64,000 nucleotides of DNA from Methylibium petroleiphilum PM1 (GTDB lineage: Bacteria; Pseudomonadota; Gammaproteobacteria; Burkholderiales; Burkholderiaceae_C): contig NC_008825.1 in assembly GCF_000015725.1 (NCBI RefSeq), positions 1,550,001 through 1,614,000 of the forward strand, given 5' to 3'. A model generated the notes under the pieces. That model ran no database searches, was not told where the DNA came from, and saw only the letters and a list, made by a program, of their open reading frames with translations. The translations under genes and the position numbers were made by a program. This document shows positions 1 through 8,467 of the stretch, piece after piece (positions within the stretch are counted from its first letter, which is position 1; each line of letters opens with the position of its first letter).

Positions 1-188
1 CGCGCGTCGCGATCGCGGTCGGCAAGGCCCAGTTCTACCGCCAGGTCGAGGCCGGCATCGCGTCGGCCTACGAGATCGCCGGGCAGGCGATGGCCTGCAA
101 CATGATGGACGAGGCAGCGCTGGAGGGCGTGCAGGCCTTCATCGACAAACGCAGCCCGACCTGGGCGGTCGCCGAGCCGGGCCGCTAG
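1..188 (+). CDS. Enoyl-CoA hydratase/isomerase family protein, C-terminal fragment
   Basis: The window opens inside this gene; the reading frame starts at base 3 and ends at the TAG at 186-188. About 61 residues remain, containing FYRQVE, YEIAGQAMACNMM and a closing FIDKRSPTW. This resembles the C-terminal helix region of crotonase-fold enoyl-CoA hydratases, where a late FxxKRxPxW segment is usual. The catalytic glutamates and oxyanion-hole residues lie outside the window, so substrate cannot be judged. It converges on the FAD oxidoreductase gene, with 18 bases between the two stops. Confidence 0.7.
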   Translation, partial: RVAIAVGKAQFYRQVEAGIASAYEIAGQAMACNMMDEAALEGVQAFIDKRSPTWAVAEPGR

Positions 189-206
189 CGACGTTGCCCC
201 GGCTCG

Positions 207-1877
207 TCAGCCGGCGAGCCCCAGCATGCGTGCGCCCAGCGCCTCGGCCACCTCGATGCCGTCGACGCCGGCCGACATGATGCCGCCCGCATAGCCGGCG
301 CCTTCGCCGGCCGGGTAGAGCCCCACGACGTTGAGGCTCTGGTAGTCCTTGCCGCGCGTGATGCGCAGCGGTGACGAGGTGCGCGTTTCCACGCCGGTGA
401 GCACGGCGTCGGGCAGCGAGAACCCGGCGATCTGCTTGTCGAACGCCGGGAGGGCCTCGCGGATCGCGTCGATCGCGTAGTCGGGCAGGCTGGCGTTGCC
501 GGTCTGGGCCAGGTCGGTCAGGTGCACGCCCGGCTTGTAGGAGGGCAACACGCTGCCCCAGGCGGTGCTGGGCCGGCCGACCAGGAAATCGCCGAGCCGC
601 TGGCCCGGCGCCTCGTAGCTGCGCCCGCCCAGCTCGTAGGCACGCGACTCCCAGTAGCGCTGGAAGGCGATGCCGTCGAGCGGGTTCACCGGACCCTCGG
701 TGAGGCCGTCCTGCCGGTAGTCCTGCGGTGTGATGCCGACCACGATGCCGGCATTGGCGTTGCGTTCGTTGCGCGAATACTGGCTCATGCCGTTGGTGAC
801 CACGCGCCCCGGCTCGGACGTGGCGGCGACCACCGTGCCGCCCGGGCACATGCAGAAGCTGTAGACCGAGCGGCCGTTGCGCGCGTGGTGGACCAGCTTG
901 TAGTCGGCCGCGCCGAGGAGCGGGTGGCCGGCATTCGGGCCGAAGCGGGCCTTGTCGATCAGGCCCTGCGGGTGCTCGATGCGGTAGCCGATCGAGAACG
1001 GCTTGGCTTCCAGGTAGACGCCGCGCCGCTGCAGCATCTCGAAGGTATCGCGTGCGCTGTGGCCGAGGGCGAGCACCACGTGGTCGGCGCGCAGTTGCTC
1101 GCCCGAGGCGAGTGTGACGCCGCGGAGATGGCCGTCCTCGATCAGCAGGTCGGTCACACGCTGCTGGAAGCGGATCTCGCCGCCCAGCGCCTCGATGTCG
1201 GCGCGCATCTTCTCGACCATGCTCACCAGCCGGAAGGTGCCGATGTGCGGCTTGGCGACGTAGAGGATCTCCTCCGGGGCGCCGGCCTTCACGAATTCGG
1301 TCAGCACCTTGCGCGTCAGGTGGCGCGGGTCGCTGATCTGGCTCCACAGCTTGCCGTCGGAGAAGGTGCCGGCACCCCCCTCGCCGAACTGCACGTTCGA
1401 TTCGGGGTCGAGCACGCGGCGCCGCCACAGACCCCAGGTGTCCTGGGTGCGCTCGCGCACCGCCTTGCCGCGTTCCAGCACGATCGGGCGCAGGCCCATC
1501 TGCGCCAGGATCAAGGCCGCGAAGATGCCGCAGGGGCCGAAGCCGATGACCAGCGGACGCAGCGGCGGCGCCGTGCCCGCGGCTGCGGCGTAGTAGCCGT
1601 CCGGCGCCTGTCCGACGAAGCGGTACCGGGTGTCCGGCGCCGGCCGCACGTGCGGGTCGCTGCCGAGCCGAGCTCGCACGGCGGCCTCGTCGGCCACTTC
1701 GCAATCGACGGTGTAGATCAGCACCACCGCTGTCTTGCGGCGCGCGTCGTAGCTGCGCTTGAAGACGGTGAAGGACTGCAGCTGCGCGTCGGCGATGCCC
1801 AGGCGCGCTACCACCGCGGGACGCAGCGCGTCCTCGGCGTGGTTCAGCGGCAGGCGCAGTTCGGTGATTCGCAGCAT
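207..1877 (-). CDS. NAD(P)/FAD-dependent oxidoreductase (HI0933/YhiN-like flavoprotein)
   Basis: A 556-residue flavoprotein. The start was set at the ATG reading MLRITELRL because the upstream extension is Arg/Pro-rich and lacks protein character. An N-terminal domain of about 90 residues precedes the FAD-binding core, which shows VIGFGPCGIFAALILA (dinucleotide fold), VLERGKAVRERT, the NVQFGEGGAGTFSDGKL segment and a C-terminal GEGAGYAGGIMSAG FAD-contact motif. These features fit the uncharacterised, widely conserved 'NAD(FAD)-utilising dehydrogenase' group. The natural substrate is unknown. It is transcribed alone or together with the 55-residue basic protein just upstream, which is about 50 bases away. 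Confidence 0.85.
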   Translation of the reverse strand: MLRITELRLPLNHAEDALRPAVVARLGIADAQLQSFTVFKRSYDARRKTAVVLIYTVDCEVADEAAVRARLGSDPHVRPAPDTRYRFVGQAPDGYYAAAAGTAPPLRPLVIGFGPCGIFAALILAQMGLRPIVLERGKAVRERTQDTWGLWRRRVLDPESNVQFGEGGAGTFSDGKLWSQISDPRHLTRKVLTEFVKAGAPEEILYVAKPHIGTFRLVSMVEKMRADIEALGGEIRFQQRVTDLLIEDGHLRGVTLASGEQLRADHVVLALGHSARDTFEMLQRRGVYLEAKPFSIGYRIEHPQGLIDKARFGPNAGHPLLGAADYKLVHHARNGRSVYSFCMCPGGTVVAATSEPGRVVTNGMSQYSRNERNANAGIVVGITPQDYRQDGLTEGPVNPLDGIAFQRYWESRAYELGGRSYEAPGQRLGDFLVGRPSTAWGSVLPSYKPGVHLTDLAQTGNASLPDYAIDAIREALPAFDKQIAGFSLPDAVLTGVETRTSSPLRITRGKDYQSLNVVGLYPAGEGAGYAGGIMSAGVDGIEVAEALGARMLGLAG

Positions 1878-1926
1878 CGGTGCGAGGCCCCGGCCGGTGC
1901 CGGCGCGGCCGCGCGGTGCTCCGGGA

Positions 1927-2094
1927 TCAGCCGCCCTTCTTGGAGCGCTTGCCCGGATTCTTCTTGCTGCGGGTGTGCGAACCGCGCTCCAGGCTGACCT
2001 TCTGGCCGCGGCCTGGCGTGAACACCACGCCGGTCGGCGGGGTGGGGCGGGGGGTGGCACGGCGGTCGGCTTCGGTCTTGATCTGGTTGCCCAT
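1927..2094 (-). CDS. Small basic conserved hypothetical protein (55 aa)
   Basis: A short gene reading MGNQIKTEADRRATPRP and ending in KKNPGKRSKKGG. It begins at the ATG at 2094 and stops with TGA at 1927-1929. The protein is rich in Lys, Arg, Pro and Gly, has no membrane segment or cysteine, and is probably disordered. Such a composition suggests nucleic-acid or ribosome contact, but no function is established. It sits between the FAD oxidoreductase and the DUF3482 GTPase, both on the same strand. Confidence 0.6.
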   Translation of the reverse strand: MGNQIKTEADRRATPRPTPPTGVVFTPGRGQKVSLERGSHTRSKKNPGKRSKKGG

Positions 2095-2127
2095 GTCGGC
2101 TCCGGTAGGAATTGGCGAAACTCAGGA

Positions 2128-3672
2128 TTAGGCCACAGGTCGCGCTGGCGAGCCGCCGCGGCGTGCGATCCCGTCGCTGCCCGCGGCCCCGATCGCGTCG
2201 CCGGCGGCGGGGTAGAGCCGCAGCAACAGCTCGCGGCTGCCGTCGCTCAGCAGCGCCTGCAACTGTGCCCGCAGGTGCTGCACGTCCTCCGGGTCGTCGC
2301 CGCCCTCGCGGGCCGACCAGAGCGCGGCCAGCAGTTCGGCGCGCGGCTGCAGCACCTGGCTCACCGCGTCGTGCCAGAAGTCGGGCTGCTCGGCCTCGGC
2401 CCAGTCGCCGCGACCGCGGCCGTAATGGGCCACCGCCAGGTAGCCCAGCAGCGCCGAATGCGCGAGGCCGGTCAGCACCTCGTCGGTCCAGGCCAGCGAC
2501 GGCGCTTCCACGCCGCGCACCAGGTTGTAGCCGCGCGCCAGGCCGGCGGCCCCCAGCGCGCCGAGCACGCCGCCGGCCAGCAGGCCCCCGCCGAGCGTGA
2601 GACCGCCGGTGGCGATGTCGGCCTTCAGCCCGGCCAGCGCGCCGGTCAGCAGCCCGCCCAGCACCGCGGCCTTGCCCTCGCTGGCCGGCTCCCGCACCGC
2701 GTAGTGCTCGGCCAGGCGCGTCAGCACTCTCTCGGTCGCCCGGCCGTCCAGACCGTGCAGGTGGATCAGCCGGTCGGTCGAGGCGCGGACGTCGGCGTCG
2801 AGTCGCTCGGCCAGCGCCTGCATCGCCCGTTCGCGCGGCGTGACCGTGCCCTCGCGACGCAGGCCGAGCGCCGCGCCCACTTGGCGCAGCCGCCCGCTCC
2901 AGCCGGCCTCGACCACCGGTTCGCGGTCGAACGCAGCGCGCGCCAGCCGCTCGGCCAGCACCTCCATGGCTGCCGACCAGGTGGCCCGTCCGCGTTCGTC
3001 CCAGGCGGTGCGCAGGCGTTCGAACGCGGCCTGCCGTGCCGCCGGCAGCGCCGCTCCCACGGCCTGCAGCAGCCTGCCTTCCTGGACCCAGCAGCGCACG
3101 AAGGCGTCGAGTGCGAGCACCTCGCGCACACAGCTGAACGGTTGCACCCGCTCTCGCCAGCGCTGCAGTTCCGCGGCTTCGGCCTGCGGCGGTTGCGGCC
3201 GGCCCAACTGATTGAGCAGCACCAGCACCGGCTTGTCGATCAGCTCCAGCACCCGCAACTCCGCGTCGAGGTAGCCGGCGTCCTGCGGCGACTCGGAAGC
3301 GTTGACGAGGTAGAGCACCGCATCGGCCTGCTCGAGCACGTTGCGCACCGCGCGCTGGCTGGACCAGAAGGCGCGGTCGCGGAAGCGGTCCCAGACCTCG
3401 CTCAGGAACCAGCCGATCGGGTTGCCGGCCTGCGCGAGCCGTTTCGCGAGCCGCGCGCTGTCGCCGAAGCCGGGCGTGTCCCACAGCAGCAGGCGGTCGC
3501 CGGTGGGCGACTCGACCAGCGTGTGCGGCTCGGCGCTCTGCGTCACGTGCGCCTCGTCGCGCACTTCGCCGATGTCGCGCCGGAGCAGGCTGCGAGCCAG
3601 CGTGGTCTTGCCCACGTTGGTGTGCGACACGAGGCTCAGCGCCACGGTGACGGCGCTCGCGTCCGCGCTCAT
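2128..3672 (-). CDS. DUF3482-containing GTPase-like protein
   Basis: A 514-residue protein with an N-terminal G domain. The P-loop reads SHTNVGKTT near residues 17-25, the G3 motif is WDTPGF, and the G4 position reads LNQLG rather than the classic NKxD. The remainder matches the DUF3482 arrangement, including a Gly/Ala-rich hydrophobic hairpin around residues 325-365 that could insert into a membrane. The start codon overlaps the stop of the DUF2868 gene (ATGA), so the two are almost certainly co-translated. The pair is common in proteobacteria but has no established role. The altered G4 motif leaves nucleotide specificity uncertain. Confidence 0.85.
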   Translation of the reverse strand: MSADASAVTVALSLVSHTNVGKTTLARSLLRRDIGEVRDEAHVTQSAEPHTLVESPTGDRLLLWDTPGFGDSARLAKRLAQAGNPIGWFLSEVWDRFRDRAFWSSQRAVRNVLEQADAVLYLVNASESPQDAGYLDAELRVLELIDKPVLVLLNQLGRPQPPQAEAAELQRWRERVQPFSCVREVLALDAFVRCWVQEGRLLQAVGAALPAARQAAFERLRTAWDERGRATWSAAMEVLAERLARAAFDREPVVEAGWSGRLRQVGAALGLRREGTVTPRERAMQALAERLDADVRASTDRLIHLHGLDGRATERVLTRLAEHYAVREPASEGKAAVLGGLLTGALAGLKADIATGGLTLGGGLLAGGVLGALGAAGLARGYNLVRGVEAPSLAWTDEVLTGLAHSALLGYLAVAHYGRGRGDWAEAEQPDFWHDAVSQVLQPRAELLAALWSAREGGDDPEDVQHLRAQLQALLSDGSRELLLRLYPAAGDAIGAAGSDGIARRGGSPARPVA

Positions 3673-5108
3673 GCCTGCAGCCCCTTGTCCGCTTCGAGCG
3701 CCTGCAGGTCCGGCGCGGACAGGTCGACGAACACCGGCGTTCGCCCCAGCTCGCCCAGCATCTGCCGCCAGGCCGTGCGCCGCTGCTCGTGTCGCGCGGC
3801 GCCGTCGGCGCCGCCGAAGCGGGCCCGGAAACCCGATTCGTCGACCAGCACCACCAGCTGTTGACCGGCAGGCGCCCGCGTGGCGAGCGCCTGCACGAAG
3901 GCGCCGTGGGTCTCGCGCTCGGGCGTCGCAGTCAGCGCGAACAGCACCACGACGACCGCGCCGGGCGACGGCGGCAGCGACAGGGTCGCGAGCTCGTCCT
4001 CGCCGCCGAGCGGGACGCTGTCGTTCAGGCGCAGGTCCAGCCGCGGGCCCAGGCCGCTTTCCAGCGCGGCACGCAGCGCGGGCTGCAGGGCTGGCGGCAG
4101 CGCATAGCTGTAGGGCAGGACCTGCACGGCACGGCGTTCGCCGTCGCGGGCCGGCAGCAGGCGTTGGTAATAGGGCTCGTCCAGCGGCAGCGGCAGGTGC
4201 CGCGCCAAGCGGCGCGCCCGCCAGGCGGCCGACAGCGCGAGCGCGGTGCGCGGCAGCAGCACGGCCAGCGCGATCGTCAGCGCGTGCAGGTGGATCCAGC
4301 GCGCGGCGTTCTCACCCGGCCCGACCGAGAAACGCAGGCTCGCGAGCTGTGCCGCGTCGGGCAGCGCCAGGCCCGACAGCGCCGAGGCCGGCCCGAGCAC
4401 GAGGCCCAGCCACTGCTGCACGTGCTGCGCAGTCAGGAAGGTGCTGTCCCAGCCGGCGCGGTACTCGAAGGCGATGCCGCGCAGGTAGAGCGCGGCCAGC
4501 GCGCCGATCGCGAATGCGGCCGCGGCTGCGTGCAGCACCGTGGCGATCCGGGCGCCGTGCAGCGCCGCCGAGGCCTCGGCCCAGGCGGAGGCGAAGCGCC
4601 GCAGCGTGGACGCTGCGGGAGCGCTCCGCGTCGCGCGCGTGCCGGCGCGTTCGAGCCATCGGATCAGCGCGCGGCGGATCGGCCCGCCGGCATCGGCCTG
4701 GGTCGCGCCGGCCGGGCGCAGGCCATGCAGCGCGAGCACTGCGTACACCGCCAGATTCCACACCAGCAGCGCGAGCAGCGGCGGCGCGAGGATGTTGATG
4801 CGCTGCGACGGCCCGATGGCGTCGCTGGCCGCACCCGCCAGCAGCGCCAGCGCCAGCAGGGCACCGCCCAGCCAGCCCGGCCAGGTCGTCGCTGCCAGCA
4901 CCGCCCGCACGGCCGGCTCGCGCTCGGTCAGTCGCGCAGCGGCCAGGCCGGCCCGCTGTGCGATCAGCACGTCCGCTTCCGCACGCTCACCGGCAGCGCG
5001 CGCAGCCTGCTCGCTGGCCCAGGCCGCATCGGCTGCGGTCCAGGGCGGGGTCATCGGGGCTTCGAAGCTGCGAACGAGCAGCACGCGGCGAGCGTCGTCG
5101 GCGTTCAT
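3669..5108 (-). CDS. DUF2868 domain-containing membrane protein
   Basis: A 479-residue protein starting at the ATG reading MNADDARRVLLVRSFE. A longer upstream reading exists, but it runs antisense to the DUF481 gene. Four hydrophobic segments are visible: GGALLALALLAGA, LALLVWNLAVYAVLAL, AAAAFAIGALAALYL and LTIALAVLLPRTALAL. They are followed by a soluble C-terminal domain of about 200 residues. This layout fits DUF2868. It overlaps the downstream DUF3482 GTPase by four bases, suggesting a membrane protein/GTPase complex. Its function is unknown. Confidence 0.85.
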   Translation of the reverse strand: MNADDARRVLLVRSFEAPMTPPWTAADAAWASEQAARAAGERAEADVLIAQRAGLAAARLTEREPAVRAVLAATTWPGWLGGALLALALLAGAASDAIGPSQRINILAPPLLALLVWNLAVYAVLALHGLRPAGATQADAGGPIRRALIRWLERAGTRATRSAPAASTLRRFASAWAEASAALHGARIATVLHAAAAAFAIGALAALYLRGIAFEYRAGWDSTFLTAQHVQQWLGLVLGPASALSGLALPDAAQLASLRFSVGPGENAARWIHLHALTIALAVLLPRTALALSAAWRARRLARHLPLPLDEPYYQRLLPARDGERRAVQVLPYSYALPPALQPALRAALESGLGPRLDLRLNDSVPLGGEDELATLSLPPSPGAVVVVLFALTATPERETHGAFVQALATRAPAGQQLVVLVDESGFRARFGGADGAARHEQRRTAWRQMLGELGRTPVFVDLSAPDLQALEADKGLQA

Positions 5109-5267
5109 GCGGTCCGGGGCGTCGGCAAGCGCGGCAAGGTGGGCCGAGAGAGGGAGAGGCGGTGCGAGGAAGGCATGTCGTTGCGGATGGTTGCACAAGA
5201 TTTTGCGGAACAACCCCGGCGCAGGGCCTTCTACCTCTGTCAACTCTCCCGGAAAGGACCGATCCCG

Positions 5268-6026
5268 ATGCCCAAGATCTCCCGAACCCTCGCGCTGCTG
5301 CTGGCTTGCGGCAGCGCTGCGGCCTCCGCCCAGGTCACGCTCAAGGACGATGGCGAGTGGCGCGCGCTGCTCGGTGCCGGCCTCAGCGCCAGCAGCGGCA
5401 ACACCCGCGCCACCAGCCTCACGATCAAGGGCGAGGCCGTGCGCCTGACGCCCGAGGACAAGTGGGCGATCTACGGCGACGGCCTGTACGCCGAGAACGA
5501 GGGCGAGACCTCGGGCAACCAGATCCGCCTGGGCACGCGCTACGACTTCAACCTCACGCGCGAGGTGTTCGCCTTCGGGGGTCTCGACGCCGAGCGCGAC
5601 GGCATCGCCGATCTCGACCTGCGCACCGCCCTGAGCGGCGGCCTGGGCTACAAGTTCGTCAACACGCCCGAGCACACCTTCAACGTGTTCGGCGGTCTGC
5701 AGTACGCGCGCGATCGCTACAGCGAACCCCGCCCGGTGGACGGCGCCGACCGCGTGCGCTACAGCGCGCTGAGCGCGCTGCTCGGTGAGGAGTCCACTCA
5801 CAAGCTCACCGACACCGTCTCGGCCAAGCAGCGCTTCGAGCTCTACCCGAGCCTGAAGAACGACGGCGAGTTCCGCGCCCGCTTCGACGCCGACCTGGCG
5901 GTGGCGATGACCAAGGCGCTGAGCCTCACGGTGGGCATTGCCTCGCGCTACGACAGCGAGCCCGGCCTCGGCCTGAAGAAGACCGACACCCTGCTCACCA
6001 CGGGGATCAGCGCGCGTTTCGACTAG
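5268..6026 (+). CDS. DUF481 outer-membrane protein (YdiY-like)
   Basis: A 252-residue secreted beta-barrel protein. It has a clear signal peptide (MPKISRTLALLLACGSAAASA, cleavage after the last Ala) and alternating hydrophobic strands. The GAGLSASSGNTRATSLTIKGE opening is typical of DUF481, and the chain ends in a C-terminal aromatic-type strand, ISARF-D. A GGAAAGGA-like Shine-Dalgarno run lies at about 5251-5258, just upstream of the ATG. It is divergent from the DUF2868 gene and converges on the serine hydrolase with six bases between stops. No substrate is known for this family. Confidence 0.85.
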   Translation: MPKISRTLALLLACGSAAASAQVTLKDDGEWRALLGAGLSASSGNTRATSLTIKGEAVRLTPEDKWAIYGDGLYAENEGETSGNQIRLGTRYDFNLTREVFAFGGLDAERDGIADLDLRTALSGGLGYKFVNTPEHTFNVFGGLQYARDRYSEPRPVDGADRVRYSALSALLGEESTHKLTDTVSAKQRFELYPSLKNDGEFRARFDADLAVAMTKALSLTVGIASRYDSEPGLGLKKTDTLLTTGISARFD

Positions 6027-6032
6027 GACCCG

Positions 6033-7220
6033 CTAGCGCCGCAGCGTGCGGTAGACCGCGCTCTCGAAATCGACGAAGCCCGGATAGGACGCCACGTCCT
6101 GGAAGGGCAGGATCTGCGTGCCCCAGAACCCGCCGATGCGGTTCTTGCGGTCGATCCAGTAGTAGAGATTGCCGAGGCCGGCCCACATCAGCGACCCGGC
6201 CGGTCGGCCGGTGGGGGTGTCCTCGTCGTTGACCATGAAGGTGTAGGCCCAGGACTTCGACAGGCCGGGGAAGAACTCGCCGGAGTTCGACAGCGCGGGA
6301 TTGGTCGTCACCCAGCCGCCGCTCTTCAGTGCGCCCAGCCCGTTCTGCGACATGCGCTGCACGATCTCGGCGCGCAGCACGCGGCCGTTCGCGCCGTCGC
6401 CGTCGTTGAGCAGCATGCGGATGAACTTCATGTAATCGCCGACCGTGCCGTACAGGCCGTGGCCGCCCATGTCCATCTCGGGCGGCTGCGGCAGCACCAG
6501 GTCGGGCACCGGCGTGAGCTTGCCGTCGGCGGCGCGCATGTGCAGCGAAGCGCGCCGCTGCATCATCGAGGGCGTGATGACGAACGCGGTGTCGTTCATG
6601 CCCAGCGGTGCGAACAAACGCTCGGCCATCACTTCGCCGAGCCGCTTGCCACGCACGGCCTCGACCACCTTGCCCAGCCAGTCGATGTTGCAGCCGTAGT
6701 TCCAGCGCTCGCCCGGATCGAACAGCAGCACCGACTGGATGGCCTCGTAGGTGTTGGCGATGAGGGTCGGGATGTTCTTCGCCTGACGGTAGGCCAGGTC
6801 TTCGGGGCTGAAGAACTCGTAGCCGAAGCCGGCGGTGTGCAGCATCAGGTCGTTCAGCGTGATGGCGCGGCGCGGCGGGCGCGTCTTCGGCTGGCCGTCG
6901 GCATCGAGGCCGTCGTAGACCTGGATCGCGGCGATGTCCGGCACGTACCGCGACGCCGCATCGTCGAGGCCGACGAGGCCTTCCTCCACCAGCTGCATCA
7001 CCATCGCGCCGGTGAGCGCCTTGGTGCAGGAGAACAGGCACATCACGGTGTCCACCGTCATGGGCCGGTCGCTGCCGAGCTCGCGACTGCCGGCGGCGCC
7101 CTCGTAGAGGTTGCCGCGCGCATCGGTCGCCATCGCGACGACGCCGGGTGCGCCACCGGCGCGGCCGACGGTGCTGTCGAGAACCGCGTCGGCGGCCTGC
7201 TGGAGGGAGTGCTGCGTCAT
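6033..7220 (-). CDS. Serine hydrolase of the beta-lactamase class C / EstB-type esterase family
   Basis: A 395-residue protein with the catalytic SxxK tetrad SCTK at residues 64-67, a YxN-type element in WNYGCN, and a C-terminal GGFWGTQILPFQD region. These fit the beta-lactamase-fold esterases (EstB, LovD-like, 1,4-butanediol diacrylate esterase group). No signal peptide is seen, which argues for a cytoplasmic esterase rather than a true periplasmic beta-lactamase. It appears monocistronic. The substrate cannot be predicted from sequence alone. Confidence 0.85.
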   Translation of the reverse strand: MTQHSLQQAADAVLDSTVGRAGGAPGVVAMATDARGNLYEGAAGSRELGSDRPMTVDTVMCLFSCTKALTGAMVMQLVEEGLVGLDDAASRYVPDIAAIQVYDGLDADGQPKTRPPRRAITLNDLMLHTAGFGYEFFSPEDLAYRQAKNIPTLIANTYEAIQSVLLFDPGERWNYGCNIDWLGKVVEAVRGKRLGEVMAERLFAPLGMNDTAFVITPSMMQRRASLHMRAADGKLTPVPDLVLPQPPEMDMGGHGLYGTVGDYMKFIRMLLNDGDGANGRVLRAEIVQRMSQNGLGALKSGGWVTTNPALSNSGEFFPGLSKSWAYTFMVNDEDTPTGRPAGSLMWAGLGNLYYWIDRKNRIGGFWGTQILPFQDVASYPGFVDFESAVYRTLRR

Positions 7221-7373
7221 GCCGTGTTCCGTTCGAGAGGCGGCCGGGCCGCGAGAGCCGGGCCGGCACTCTCTCGCGGTGGTGCCGGCCTGCGTGGATG
7301 CCCGAATGTAGTCAGCGCGGCAGCAGGCGGGAGCAGGGCAATCCCGCGGGCGGGCGCGTCGCCTGCCCGTGGC

Positions 7374-8396
7374 TCAGGCGACCTTCACCACCACCTTGCC
7401 GAAGTTCCTGCCCTCGAGCAGCGAGACCAGCCCCTGCGGCGCGCCTTCCAGCGTGTCGATGACGTCCTCGCGCACCTTGATGCGGCCCTGCGCGAGCAGG
7501 CCGCTCATCTCGCGGAAGAAGGCCTCGTAGTGCTCGGCGTAGTGGTCGTAGATGATGAAGCCCTGCGTCTTCAGGCGCTTGAGCAGCGAGGTCAGCAGCA
7601 GCGGCATGCGGTCGCCCGATTCGCCACCGCCGTTGTAGTGCGCGATGAGGCCGCAGATCGCCATGCGCGAATGCAGGTTGAACAGCGGCAGCACCGCGTC
7701 GAACACCGCGCCGCCGACGTTCTCGAAGTAGATGTCGATGCCGTCCGGGCAGGCCTTCTTCAAGTCGCCGGGCAGATCGGCCGAGCGGTGGTCCACGCAG
7801 GCGTCGAAGCCCAGTTCCTGGACGGCATAGCGGCACTTGTCGGCGCCGCCGGCGATGCCCACCGCACGCAGGCCGCGCGCCTTGGCCAGCTGCCCGGCGA
7901 TCTGGCCCACCGCACCGGTGGCGGCGGCGATCACGAAGGTTTCGCCGGCCTTCGGCTCGCCGATGTTGACCAGGCCGTGCCAGGCGGTGAAACCCGGCAT
8001 GCCGAGCACGCCCAGGCCCCACGACGGATGCGCCATCGACGGGTCGAGCTTGATGTCTATGTCCGAGCCGTCCGACAGCGCGTAGTCCTGCCAGCCGCTG
8101 GCGGCGATCACCAGGTCGCCGGCCTTGTAGCCGGGATGGCGGCTTTCCTCGACGCGCGAGATCGTGCCGCCCACCATCGCGCCGCCGAGGTCGACGCCGG
8201 GCCGGTAGGAGTAGCCCTCGTTGAGGCGGATGCGCATGTACGGGTCGAGCGACAGCCACAGCGTGCGCAGCAGCATCTGTCCCTCGGCCGGCTTGGGAAT
8301 GTCGACGGTCTCCAGGCGGAAGGTGCTGGCGGTCGGCATGCCGGCGGGGCGTTCGGCCAACACGAAACGGCGGTTGGTCGATGAGGTCTGTGGCAT
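7374..8396 (-). CDS. CurA-type NADP-dependent oxidoreductase (MDR superfamily)
   Basis: A 340-residue zinc-independent medium-chain dehydrogenase/reductase. The start is at MPQTSSTNRRF, since the 25-residue upstream extension is unlike the family. It shows the family hallmarks LSLDPYMR, the Rossmann motif AATGAVGQIAGQLAKARG and the IYFENVGG segment. Relatives reduce enone or curcumin-like double bonds with NADPH. The substrate here is unknown. The stop lies 153 bases from the start of the serine hydrolase gene, and the ETF-QO gene lies just upstream on the same strand. Confidence 0.88.
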   Translation of the reverse strand: MPQTSSTNRRFVLAERPAGMPTASTFRLETVDIPKPAEGQMLLRTLWLSLDPYMRIRLNEGYSYRPGVDLGGAMVGGTISRVEESRHPGYKAGDLVIAASGWQDYALSDGSDIDIKLDPSMAHPSWGLGVLGMPGFTAWHGLVNIGEPKAGETFVIAAATGAVGQIAGQLAKARGLRAVGIAGGADKCRYAVQELGFDACVDHRSADLPGDLKKACPDGIDIYFENVGGAVFDAVLPLFNLHSRMAICGLIAHYNGGGESGDRMPLLLTSLLKRLKTQGFIIYDHYAEHYEAFFREMSGLLAQGRIKVREDVIDTLEGAPQGLVSLLEGRNFGKVVVKVA

Positions 8397-8467
8397 GGCG
8401 GGAGTCCTGTCTCGGTGGGGTGCGGGTGGTTTGTCGCGATCGAGGGGCCGTGCGTGCCGTTCCACGC

